Shown here in pieces: positions 17,587 to 25,727 of a stretch of DNA of 64,000 nucleotides. The position numbers and the translations under genes were made by a program. The notes below the pieces were generated by a model. The model was not told the origin of the DNA, did no database searches, and saw nothing but the letters and a program-made list of their open reading frames with translations. The stretch is from an uncultured Bacilli bacterium. GTDB lineage: Bacteria > Bacillota_I > Bacilli_A > RF39 > UBA660. Every line of letters starts with the position of its first letter. Within the stretch, counting starts at the first letter, position 1. The stretch spans positions 279,777-343,776 of the forward strand of contig CAKPDH010000002.1 of assembly GCA_934148845.1 (NCBI GenBank). The letters run 5' to 3'.

Positions 17587-18300
17587 TTAATCTGATAATT
17601 TACTTTTACCAGTTTTATAATCTATTTTAATTCCTGTTTGGACGTTATATACAAAAACATTAAATTTAACGCCTTCACCACTATCTTCTATAGAATATGC
17701 TTCCATTAAAACTCCATTAGCTAAAAGATTGTCTCCATTATATATAGGTATCACTCTATATAATACATGGTTATCCGTATTTTTAATATAATCGGCAACC
17801 ATATTTTCAAAATATAACATTCCTTTGGTATTCATATATCGAGTACAAGTAATTAAATTCTTTTTATTTGCATTTTCACCTGTCAATTGATATCCAATTA
17901 AGTGACACCTATTATATAAATATTTACCATCTATTATATCATACTTAATAGTGTGCCATCCACTTGGTTTAATATTTCCTATACTGCCTCTTTTTTCATC
18001 TGGCATTGTATTTAGACTTACATTAGCAAACGCCATGGTTGCTCTTCCTAAATTATCAAGTGCATTATATATCTCAAAAGTTTCTGTATTCTTATATTTA
18101 TCTTCAAAATTAGGAATATTATTATTAATTACTACATATGGCTTCCCACTATATTCTGGAATGTTTGTTATCTGTATTAAATTACTCTCACTACTATTTA
18201 TTTTAATATTTTTATTATAATACTTATCTAAAGTAAATGATATCAATACTACTATTAATATTAATAATGATGTTACATACTTTTTATTTGATTTTTTCAT
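17587..18300 (-). CDS. DNA/RNA non-specific endonuclease, membrane-anchored (EndA-like)
   Basis: 237 residues: an N-terminal membrane anchor (residues 8-24) and an external nuclease domain. The catalytic region LYNRCHLIGYQLTGENANKK plus NLITCTRYMNTKGM matches the EndA / streptococcal secreted nuclease group, which uses NRCH or NRSH in place of the DRGH motif; the His is the general base of the beta-beta-alpha metal fold. EndA degrades one strand during DNA uptake. Notable because a ComK-family gene lies at 39955. Overlaps the NUDIX gene by 4 nt. Confidence 0.85.
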   Translation of the reverse strand: MKKSNKKYVTSLLILIVVLISFTLDKYYNKNIKINSSESNLIQITNIPEYSGKPYVVINNNIPNFEDKYKNTETFEIYNALDNLGRATMAFANVSLNTMPDEKRGSIGNIKPSGWHTIKYDIIDGKYLYNRCHLIGYQLTGENANKKNLITCTRYMNTKGMLYFENMVADYIKNTDNHVLYRVIPIYNGDNLLANGVLMEAYSIEDSGEGVKFNVFVYNVQTGIKIDYKTGKSKLSD

Positions 18301-18743
18301 TTTATTATATTTCTTAATATATAGTCCATAGTAATTTTAATATCTGGAAAACAATCTATATAATTAAGCTCATCTCTAGTAAACCAAGCTATATCATCAC
18401 TTTCTTCCTTGTTTAAAATACATTTAGTATTTTCATTTGGAATAGCTGCATATATAATATCTATATGCATATGAGTTTCTACATCATTTAATGTTCTTAT
18501 GTTTTTTTGTATTCCAAGAGGTCTTATAAAATCATCTTCTCTTGGAAATCTTTCACCTAATAATCTTATATGTAATCCTGTTTCTTCATATGCTTCTCTA
18601 AGTGCTGCTTCTTCAGGTGTTTCATCTTGCTCTATATGTCCACCAGGTTGTGTCCATCTCTTATTTTTTTTATGTTTTACTAAAAGAATTTCTTTAGTGT
18701 TAGGATTTATTATAAACGCAGATGCGCAAAAATGTCTTCTCAT
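18297..18743 (-). CDS. NUDIX hydrolase
   Basis: 148 residues. The full Nudix box (G-x5-E-x7-REUxEExGU) spans GGHIEQDETPEEAALREAYEETG, about residues 34-56. Substrate cannot be told from sequence; members clean up nucleotide and cofactor diphosphates. Coupled to the downstream nuclease gene by a 4-nt overlap. Confidence 0.92.
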   Translation of the reverse strand: MRRHFCASAFIINPNTKEILLVKHKKNKRWTQPGGHIEQDETPEEAALREAYEETGLHIRLLGERFPREDDFIRPLGIQKNIRTLNDVETHMHIDIIYAAIPNENTKCILNKEESDDIAWFTRDELNYIDCFPDIKITMDYILRNIIK

Positions 18744-18830
18744 AATATCACCAATTATACTATAGCAGATATTTTTATATTCGGCAGTTTTTTTAAATTA
18801 AACTTAATTAATTTTACATTTTTTTACACA

Positions 18831-19553
18831 TTATTCTAAAACATCAACCGATTTTTCAGAAAGATTTCTTTCAAATACAGTTATTTTTTCATTATTATCA
18901 AGAGTAGCTAGTAATATTTTGCTTAAATCACTATATCCTTTAATTTTTAATTCTTTTTTTAACCATTTTTCATCTTTTTTACACATTTTTAAATTATTAT
19001 GCATTATTTTAGAATCAATTATTATATTTGCACATAAACCTTCATTTGTTATATTTAGATTCATATCTTTTGGAGTTAATGGTCGATACTCAGATTTTGG
19101 AAGTATACTAAGTTTACCATTCGCCTCCATTAATGCATATTCAACTTGAGATAAATCAAAATATCCGTTGCTTCTTATTTCTTCTAACATATCATTTATA
19201 TCGAATTTTACTTTTCTTAAATTTTTTTCTAATATTTTACCATTTTGAATTATTACAGTCGGAGTACCCATAAAAAATCTTCTCATAGTCATACTCTTCA
19301 TAGTTAAATATGATACTAAGTATGCAAATAGACCAAATAATACGACAGCCCATATACCATTAATTTCATTTGATTCAAGATTAATAGTCATTTCTGCCGC
19401 AAAATTTCCTATTGATATTCCTATTACATAATCAAATAATGATAATTGCGACACTTGCTTTTTTCCAAGCATTTTTGTAATTAAAAAAAGAGTTATTAGA
19501 GAGGAAATTGCTCTAATAGTCACATCAAGAAGCTCTGCAAAATTTAATTTCAT
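18831..19553 (-). CDS. DUF421 / YetF-family membrane protein
   Basis: 240 residues. Two to three N-terminal membrane helices (VTIRAISSLITLFLITKMLGKKQVSQLSLFDYVIGISIGN) and a cytosolic domain with GTPTVIIQNGKI and SQVEYALMEANGKLSILPKSEYRPLT, as in YetF and the YdfR/YkjA proteins. Family function is unknown, with suggested roles at the envelope or in sporulation. Confidence 0.88.
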   Translation of the reverse strand: MKLNFAELLDVTIRAISSLITLFLITKMLGKKQVSQLSLFDYVIGISIGNFAAEMTINLESNEINGIWAVVLFGLFAYLVSYLTMKSMTMRRFFMGTPTVIIQNGKILEKNLRKVKFDINDMLEEIRSNGYFDLSQVEYALMEANGKLSILPKSEYRPLTPKDMNLNITNEGLCANIIIDSKIMHNNLKMCKKDEKWLKKELKIKGYSDLSKILLATLDNNEKITVFERNLSEKSVDVLE

Positions 19554-19649
19554 TTACTATCACCAATTTTAGTATTTACAGATATTTTGTTTATTATGTA
19601 AATGAGATTCTATTTTTTTAACTTTATATTTATTAAATAATTAATTAAT

Positions 19650-19681
19650 TTAAAAAGAAGCATATTATTTTGCTTCTTTAG
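19650..19681 (-). terminator. rpmE terminator
   Basis: Minus-strand stem AAAGAAGCA / TGCTTCTTT with an 8-nt loop, then T5. The stem includes the rpmE stop codon. Confidence 0.8.
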
Positions 19682-19883
19682 TAAATCCATATTTACGATT
19701 AAACTTTTCTACACGTCCAGTTCTTGAAACTGATACTGCATCTTTTCCACCTTTATAAAATGGATGACATTCATTACATACTTCTACATGCATTTCTTTT
19801 TTATTTGATTTAACAGTAAAAGTATTACCACATGAACAATTTACTTTTGTATCAATATATTCTGGATGAATTGATTTTTTCAT
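19665..19883 (-). CDS. rpmE: 50S ribosomal protein L31, zinc-binding type A
   Basis: 72 residues beginning MKKSIHPEYIDTKVNCSCG. C16, C18, C36 and C39 form the zinc site, and NECHPFYKGGKD is the family signature. I start at 19883, preceded by GGGAGGAGAG; an upstream in-frame start at 19928 would translate the leader. L31 bridges the subunits and serves as a zinc reserve in many bacteria. Confidence 0.96.
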   Translation of the reverse strand: MKKSIHPEYIDTKVNCSCGNTFTVKSNKKEMHVEVCNECHPFYKGGKDAVSVSRTGRVEKFNRKYGFTKEAK

Positions 19884-19889
19884 TTTTTC

Positions 19890-19925
19890 TCTCCTCCCGC
19901 CATGACTACATAAGTCATAGAAATT
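19890..19925 (-). promoter_or_regulatory. Candidate L31 leader hairpin
   Basis: The rpmE leader contains the inverted repeat ATGACT-TATGT-AGTCAT just before the ribosome binding site. Several L31 autoregulatory leaders are known in bacteria, including Firmicutes. The match to that RNA family was not tested. Confidence 0.35.
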
Positions 19926-19994
19926 CAATTACTTACATAGTTTATCAAATAATTTGAATAAATGCAAGTAAATTATGATTTTTATTAGTTTTTT

Positions 19995-20021
19995 AGAAAA
20001 AAACTGATTATATATCAGTTT
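19995..20021 (-). terminator. Terminator of the Bax-inhibitor family gene
   Basis: Minus-strand stem AAACTGAT / ATCAGTTT with a 5-nt loop and T7; it overlaps the stop codon. Confidence 0.8.
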
Positions 20022-20667
20022 AATCGTTTCGTTTTCCAAATAATTGTAACAATCTTAAGAAAATATTAATAAAGTCTAAATATAATTGAAATGCTCCATA
20101 TATGGCTAAATTTTCCTCATTTGGTATATCATATAAATTTTTCTTAACTACTTGGATATCATAAGCTATATAGCAAATAAATACTATCAATGATACTATA
20201 GTCAATGCTAAATCAAATGATTCACTTTTAACAAACATATTTATTATTAAGCAAATTATAATTCCAAATAAGATCATTGCTAAATATGTTCCAAATTTAG
20301 TTAAATCGATTTTAGTTTTTTGACCAATTATCGAAAATAACAAACATATTATTGACGTTATTCCAAATACATAAACTATAGATGTAATTTTATAAACTAC
20401 AAAAACAGATGAAAATGTAAGACCAGTTAAGAATGAATATAAAGAGAATAATACTTTAGCTGTAGTAGGATTCATCTTTCGTATTCTCAAACTAAGCCAT
20501 ATAACAACAGCAAACTCAGCTATAATTAAAAATATGTAACATTTGGAAAAGACATTGTATAACATGTTTTGATTTATGGAAACATAGTAACCAACTCCAA
20601 ATGTGATTGCTAATCCTATAAACATCCACATGAATACTTTTGAAAATATTTTATTTTCTTCTAACAT
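20020..20667 (-). CDS. Bax inhibitor-1 / YccA-family membrane protein
   Basis: 215 residues with seven hydrophobic segments; the family end pattern is present (IAYDIQVVKKNLYDIPNEENLAIYGAFQLYLDFINIFLRLLQLFGKR). Members (YetJ, YccA) leak calcium or modulate FtsH. Start at ATG 20667, with GGGTGA upstream, rather than the GTG at 20676. Confidence 0.92.
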   Translation of the reverse strand: MLEENKIFSKVFMWMFIGLAITFGVGYYVSINQNMLYNVFSKCYIFLIIAEFAVVIWLSLRIRKMNPTTAKVLFSLYSFLTGLTFSSVFVVYKITSIVYVFGITSIICLLFSIIGQKTKIDLTKFGTYLAMILFGIIICLIINMFVKSESFDLALTIVSLIVFICYIAYDIQVVKKNLYDIPNEENLAIYGAFQLYLDFINIFLRLLQLFGKRND

Positions 20668-20701
20668 TTTTATCACCCACTTTAATTATATAATATTTTT
20701 T

Positions 20702-21358
20702 TTATTTAGTAAAGTTTAATATTTGATTACTTATATACGTATATCCATCATTTGTTGGATACCTATCTTTTAATATATATTTGTCTAAGTTGCTTATATC
20801 TACATAGACGACTTTATTTTGATTACATATTTTATTTAGTTTTAAATTAGCATAGTTAATTAATTCTAAGTCATCAATAATATTATAAAAACCTAATACA
20901 TATATCTTATCCTTATTATATTTTCTAATTAAGACAAGCAGTTTTTCTATATCATTTAAAAGCTCATCTGTATAATCATATATATTATTAGAATATTCTA
21001 TTTTGTATAACAAATCATTCATACCAATAGAAATAGTTATTAAATTAGCTTTGATTAACAAGTTTTGGATATTATATTCTTTATTTTCAAATTTTATTTT
21101 TTTATTTGAAGTTATATCATTATATAAATCCATTACTCTATAATCATCTAATACTGAATAATTTACATAGTTTTCTAAATTATCTTTATAATACTCTCTT
21201 AAATTATTACTATATGTATTATTAACTATTTTATTATTATTTATTCCATATGATAAATAATCTCCTAGTGATAAATAATAAACCTTTTTATTTATATTAA
21301 ATGAATAAATTAAAAAAACAATAACAAATATAAATAACGCAAATAAAATTTTTTTCAT
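20702..21358 (-). CDS. SGNH/GDSL-like protein with altered catalytic motifs
   Basis: 218 residues with an N-terminal membrane anchor or signal (residues 4-19). Block I reads LSLGDYLSYG, where the nucleophile Ser of GDS is Tyr; block III is intact (IGMNDLL, G-x-N-D); block V reads KDRYPTNDGY, where the His of DxxHP is Tyr and the Asp is shifted. The fold assignment is convincing, but hydrolysis by the usual triad looks unlikely. It lies 38 nt beyond murA, after a terminator. Confidence 0.75.
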   Translation of the reverse strand: MKKILFALFIFVIVFLIYSFNINKKVYYLSLGDYLSYGINNNKIVNNTYSNNLREYYKDNLENYVNYSVLDDYRVMDLYNDITSNKKIKFENKEYNIQNLLIKANLITISIGMNDLLYKIEYSNNIYDYTDELLNDIEKLLVLIRKYNKDKIYVLGFYNIIDDLELINYANLKLNKICNQNKVVYVDISNLDKYILKDRYPTNDGYTYISNQILNFTK

Positions 21359-21366
21359 ATTTACCT

Positions 21367-21393
21367 CACAAAAAAAGTAGTTATCTACTACTT
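21367..21393 (-). terminator. murA terminator
   Basis: Minus-strand stem AAGTAG / CTACTT with a 7-nt loop, followed by T7, between murA and the SGNH-like gene. Confidence 0.7.
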
Positions 21394-21395
21394 AA

Positions 21396-22649
21396 TTATA
21401 TTTCTTCTATAGATATTTTAGCACCTACATTTGTTAATTTTTCTATTATATTTTCATATCCTCTAAGAACGTGTTCTATATTTTTTATTGTAGTTTTACC
21501 TTCTGCTATAAGTCCTGCTAAAACTAGGCAAGCTCCTGCTCTTAGATCAGTTGCTACTACTACATTTCCACTTAATTTAGATTTACCTTTTATCTTTAAT
21601 CTTTTTCCGCATATTTCTATATCTGCACCCATTTCTTTTAAATATGGTACATTTTGAAACCTATTTTCATATATAGTTTCCTCAAGTTTAGATGTACCAT
21701 TACATTGTGTTAAAAGGGTTGTTATAGGTTGTTGTAAATCTGTAGGAAATCCTGGATAACCTTGTGTTTTAAGAGAAATTGCTTTTAAATTATCTGATGA
21801 ATTTAGTATTACATAATCACTACCCATTTCAAGTTTAACACCCATTTCTTTTAATTTAAGTGTTAATGCCTCTACGTGATCTGGAATAATGTTTTCTACT
21901 TTTAAGTTTTCACCTAAAAGGGCTCCTGCTATCATATAAGTTCCTGTTTCTATTCTATCGGGTATCACTTCTGAAAAACATCCTGTTAATTTAGAAACAC
22001 CTTTAATTTTTATTTCACTAGTACCTGCACCTGTTATTTTTGCACCCATGTTATTTAAAAATGTAGCCACATTTACAATTTCTGGTTCTTTCGCGGCATT
22101 TTCTATTATAGTTATACCTTCTGCTTTTACCGCAACCAGCATCGTATTAATGGTTGCACCCACACTAGGCATATCTAGATATACATGGCTACCTGTTAAT
22201 TTAGAGGCACTAATAATAAATTTATTATCTTCTTCTTTTACATCAGCACCCAAGGCTTTAAATCCTTTTAATGTTTGATCTATAGGTCTTGCGCCTATTT
22301 TACAACCTCCAGGAAAATACATTTCAACATGTTTATATTTTCCTAATAATGCTGACATAAAATAATATGACGCCCTAAGTTTACTTGATACTTTCTCAGG
22401 AATATCTTTATTTTTAATATTTCTTGGATCAATAGTTATCATTCCATTTTCTAGGGATACCTTAGCTCCAAGAAATTCTAATATTTCGTTTAATGCATCT
22501 ATATCTGATATATTTGGTATATTATCGATTTTAACTATGTCTTCGGCCAATATAGAAGCTGGAATAAGTGCTACTGCACTATTCTTTGCACCGCTTATTT
22601 TAATTGTACCAGATAATTTTTGATTACCAATTATATTAATTTGTTTCAT
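21396..22649 (-). CDS. murA: UDP-N-acetylglucosamine 1-carboxyvinyltransferase
   Basis: 417 residues, first committed step of peptidoglycan synthesis (PEP + UDP-GlcNAc). The active-site loop FPGGCKIGARPID holds the catalytic Cys that fosfomycin alkylates, so the enzyme should be fosfomycin sensitive in principle. Other family stretches: GAKNSAVALIPASILA and TDLRAGACLVLAGLIAEG. Confidence 0.96.
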   Translation of the reverse strand: MKQINIIGNQKLSGTIKISGAKNSAVALIPASILAEDIVKIDNIPNISDIDALNEILEFLGAKVSLENGMITIDPRNIKNKDIPEKVSSKLRASYYFMSALLGKYKHVEMYFPGGCKIGARPIDQTLKGFKALGADVKEEDNKFIISASKLTGSHVYLDMPSVGATINTMLVAVKAEGITIIENAAKEPEIVNVATFLNNMGAKITGAGTSEIKIKGVSKLTGCFSEVIPDRIETGTYMIAGALLGENLKVENIIPDHVEALTLKLKEMGVKLEMGSDYVILNSSDNLKAISLKTQGYPGFPTDLQQPITTLLTQCNGTSKLEETIYENRFQNVPYLKEMGADIEICGKRLKIKGKSKLSGNVVVATDLRAGACLVLAGLIAEGKTTIKNIEHVLRGYENIIEKLTNVGAKISIEEI

Positions 22650-22753
22650 TTTACCTCCATGCTATTATATATTATGTTTTTGCCTAAAATCTGTTAATAA
22701 TAGCATGATAATTATAACATGATTATAAAAAGTTGTAAATTAAATCTAATTAA

Positions 22754-23278
22754 CTATAGCGTAAATACTATTCCTAATATTATTAAACTTATACCTCCTA
22801 TCAAAGTAGCTAAATTTCCAATAATCTTACTAAGTTTTTTTCCAAGTATTAATCCAGTATATGTAAAAATAAAACTTGATATAGAAAAAGATAAAAAACA
22901 TAAAAAACAATTATTGCTTATACTATTAATACTTACACCTATAGAAAAACTATCAATGCTTACTGCTAATCCAAATAATAGCATATCCCTTATTTTCATC
23001 TTATTTATTTTTTGCTCACTTTTAAAACTTTCGATTATCATATTTATACCTATATAGGCAAAAATAATTAGTGTAATTAAATCTCCATTTACATATTTCA
23101 TTACTATATTACCTACGAGCATACCAATTAAAGGCATAAAAAAATGATATATTCCTACAACAATTGATAATGTATTTATTTCTTTTTTTGTTAGAGAAAG
23201 CATTCCATAAGATAGTGATAAGGAAAATGCATCCATACTTAAACTTATTGCAACTAAAATAATAAGTATTACATTCAT
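22754..23278 (-). CDS. MntP/YtaF-like putative manganese efflux protein
   Basis: 174 residues, six membrane segments. Two inverted halves each carry an acidic motif: LSMDAFSLSLSYG and VSIDSFSIGVS, as in MntP. Start at ATG 23278 (MNVILIILVAISLSMDAF) with AGGTGAT upstream; the longer in-frame reading adds non-family residues. Directly after spoIIR, an arrangement familiar from clostridia and consistent with a YtaF-type sporulation association. Confidence 0.82.
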   Translation of the reverse strand: MNVILIILVAISLSMDAFSLSLSYGMLSLTKKEINTLSIVVGIYHFFMPLIGMLVGNIVMKYVNGDLITLIIFAYIGINMIIESFKSEQKINKMKIRDMLLFGLAVSIDSFSIGVSINSISNNCFLCFLSFSISSFIFTYTGLILGKKLSKIIGNLATLIGGISLIILGIVFTL

Positions 23279-23309
23279 AGGATCACCTATAAAATAATAC
23301 TCATTATTT

Positions 23310-23834
23310 TTAAAAATATTTATCAATTATGGATTTTACCATTGTTGTATATTCTAAATCAGTGGATTCTTCTGCTTCAATCATGCATAAAGGTGGAAAT
23401 AAAACGCACCACCAATTATCTCCTAAGCCAGAACCTAATGTTACAACGACTGATTCATAATAACCTTCTTTATATACAATACCTTTAAATTCTTTCTTAG
23501 GAAAATAATTAAATCCAAAATTAACATTGAATGGTAAATCATAATCATTTTTTTGTAAAGTCTTTGATATGTTATCTTGTATTCCATCTAAATTATTTTT
23601 AATAATATTTCTAGCATCATCTATATTCTTCACATTTGTTAACAAGTTTTTCATATCATTTTGTATTGTCTCTTTTACTTTATATTTTATACTTTGATCA
23701 TATTCACTATTAGAATTAGGTATGATTCTAATTCTAATTGCATCATCTGGTATTATATTATTTGCAACAACAACATTGCCTATTATTACATAAGTAATTA
23801 TAATTGAAATTATTATAAATAATGTCTTTTTCAT
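23310..23834 (-). CDS. spoIIR: Stage II sporulation protein R
   Basis: 174 residues with an N-terminal signal or anchor (residues 3-22). The SpoIIR core is clear: IPDDAIRIRIIPNSNSEYDQ, NYFPKKEFKGIVYKEGYYES and VTLGSGLGDNWWCVLFPPLC. It is made in the forespore, secreted to the intermembrane space, and triggers SpoIIGA processing of pro-SigmaE. Direct evidence that this lineage descends from, or still is, a spore former. Confidence 0.94.
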   Translation of the reverse strand: MKKTLFIIISIIITYVIIGNVVVANNIIPDDAIRIRIIPNSNSEYDQSIKYKVKETIQNDMKNLLTNVKNIDDARNIIKNNLDGIQDNISKTLQKNDYDLPFNVNFGFNYFPKKEFKGIVYKEGYYESVVVTLGSGLGDNWWCVLFPPLCMIEAEESTDLEYTTMVKSIIDKYF

Positions 23835-23874
23835 TGTATCACCTATTTAATTGTGAACAGTATATATTTTTTTA

Positions 23875-23913
23875 TTCAAAAAAATGAAATAAATTACCAC
23901 TTTATTTCATTTT
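23875..23913 (-). terminator. ung terminator
   Basis: Perfect 13-bp minus-strand stem AAAATGAAATAAA / TTTATTTCATTTT with a 7-nt loop and a T run, overlapping the last codons of ung. Confidence 0.85.
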
Positions 23914-24544
23914 TATTCATTTGTCTTAAATAGTTATTCGCCTTACTAAATGGCTTACTACCAAAAAATCCCCTGTGTGCAGATAAAGGAGATGGATGAG
24001 CAGATTCTATTATTTTATGTTTAGGATTTGTAATTAATACTTTTTTACTACGTGCATAACTTCCCCATAAAATAAATATTACTGGATCTGATCTATCATT
24101 CAAAGCTTTAATTATATTATCAGTAAATATTTCCCAACCTTTATCTTTGTGTGATAGTGGTTTATCTTTTTCTACCGTCATTATTGAATTAAGTAATAAG
24201 ACTCCTTCTTTGGCCCAATCTGTTAAATCACTATCTGTTCTCTTTACATTTAAATCAGTGTATAATTCTTTAAATATGTTTTGTAAAGATGGTGGCATTC
24301 TTACTCCTTTTTTTACTGAAAAGGAAAGACCATGTGCTTCACCTAATCCATGATATGGATCTTGTCCTAAAATAACCACTTTTACTTCATCATAATCAGT
24401 AAATCTCAAAGCATCAAATATGTTTTCATATGGGGGAAATATTACTTTATGTTTATATTCTGATTTTACAAATATTCCTAATTTTTTAAAATATTCTAAT
24501 TTAAATTGTGGTTCTAAAACTTTGTCCCATGCTTTATTTATCAT
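23894..24544 (-). CDS. ung: Uracil-DNA glycosylase
   Basis: 216 residues, family 1 UDG. Catalytic motif VVILGQDPYHG (Asp water-activating), uracil pocket region, and the HPSPLSAHRGFFGSKPFSKAN DNA-intercalation motif. It removes uracil from DNA, important in an AT-rich genome exposed to cytosine deamination and dUTP. Overlaps lgt by 11 nt. Confidence 0.97.
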   Translation of the reverse strand: MINKAWDKVLEPQFKLEYFKKLGIFVKSEYKHKVIFPPYENIFDALRFTDYDEVKVVILGQDPYHGLGEAHGLSFSVKKGVRMPPSLQNIFKELYTDLNVKRTDSDLTDWAKEGVLLLNSIMTVEKDKPLSHKDKGWEIFTDNIIKALNDRSDPVIFILWGSYARSKKVLITNPKHKIIESAHPSPLSAHRGFFGSKPFSKANNYLRQMNKNEIKW

Positions 24545-25310
24545 TTCTGTACTCCTTAAATGAATTTATAAATAATAATATACCTAATACAAGCATAATT
24601 ATAGATACTATTTGTGCTACTTTGAAGTCAAAAAACATAAGGCTATCTTGTCGCAAAGATTCTATAAAAAATCTTACTATTCCATACAAAATTAAATATA
24701 TGCCTATTATTTTTCCTCTGCGTTTCTTAATACTTTTTCTTAATACTATTAATATTATAAATATAATTAAACAACTTATTGATTCATAATAAAAGGTTGG
24801 ATGATGATAATTAGAATTAATATACATACCATCTATTATAAAATTTGGTATATTTAATTTTTTTAAAGTTTCTAATGTTGTAATAGGACCGTATGCCTCT
24901 GAATTAAAGAAGTTTCCCCATCTTCCTATTGCTTGACCTATTGCAAGTGCAGGTGCAAAAATATCAAGTAAATTTATTAAATCAATTTTGTTCTTTTTAG
25001 TATATATATATATATATATAAATCCTCCAATAATTCCGCCGTGGATTGCAAGACCACCTTCCCAAACCTTGACTATATCAAGTAGATTACTTTTATAATA
25101 ATCAATATTGAATAAGCAATAATAAATTCTAGCACCAAGCAAACTAAAAATAATAAGATAGAAACACATATCTGATATTTTTGTTAAAGGTATACCTTGT
25201 TTCTTACATTCTTTAATTACTAAAAAATATCCTAATGCAAAAGCAAATAAAATTAATACTGAATAAAATTTTATTTGAATTATACCATTATTTATTATAT
25301 AAGAATTCAT
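24534..25310 (-). CDS. lgt: Prolipoprotein diacylglyceryl transferase
   Basis: 258 residues, seven membrane segments. Signature GQAIGRWGNFFNSEAYG and the catalytic-region histidine in GGLAIHGGIIGGF. It transfers diacylglycerol to the lipobox Cys of prolipoproteins; YidC in this window carries a lipobox. Part of uvrB - PF04020 protein - lgt - ung. Confidence 0.95.
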   Translation of the reverse strand: MNSYIINNGIIQIKFYSVLILFAFALGYFLVIKECKKQGIPLTKISDMCFYLIIFSLLGARIYYCLFNIDYYKSNLLDIVKVWEGGLAIHGGIIGGFIYIYIYTKKNKIDLINLLDIFAPALAIGQAIGRWGNFFNSEAYGPITTLETLKKLNIPNFIIDGMYINSNYHHPTFYYESISCLIIFIILIVLRKSIKKRRGKIIGIYLILYGIVRFFIESLRQDSLMFFDFKVAQIVSIIMLVLGILLFINSFKEYRNDK

Positions 25311-25702
25311 GCTTTACCTTTCTTAAAAAATGTATTTATTATTATATTATCCATAATAGCATTCATAATAGATATTATAATAGATACTATGAAAACAAAG
25401 AATGTACCATGTATATCAAAATGATTACCTAATATAAAATCAGTTATTTTTAATATTAATATATTAATTAACGGATAAAATAAACCTAAAGTTACAGCAG
25501 TAAGAGGTAAAGTTAACCATACGAGTAATGGTTTTATAGTTTTATTTAATATAAATATTATTATAACTGCTATTAATCCCCATAATCCAAAATATGAATT
25601 ATCTATATATATAGTTTTAGGAAAAATTATTGAAACTGTTATTAAAATTAATGCATATCCTATCATATGTAAAAATAAATCTATATATTTATTATATTTC
25701 AT
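25307..25702 (-). CDS. PF04020 (phage holin 4-like / YvlD) membrane protein
   Basis: 131 residues, four membrane segments, with the family core LNKTIKPLLVWLTLPLTAVTLGLFYPLINILIL. Despite the holin superfamily name it is a chromosomal membrane protein like YvlD, not evidence of prophage. It overlaps lgt by 4 nt. Confidence 0.85.
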   Translation of the reverse strand: MKYNKYIDLFLHMIGYALILITVSIIFPKTIYIDNSYFGLWGLIAVIIIFILNKTIKPLLVWLTLPLTAVTLGLFYPLINILILKITDFILGNHFDIHGTFFVFIVSIIISIMNAIMDNIIINTFFKKGKA

Positions 25703-25727
25703 CTTATCACCTTTTTTAATTATATAC

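Noticed and set aside
25307..25702. Phage holin-like protein as a sign of prophage
   Set aside because: PF04020 proteins are common chromosomal membrane proteins; it overlaps lgt in a housekeeping operon and no phage genes are near.
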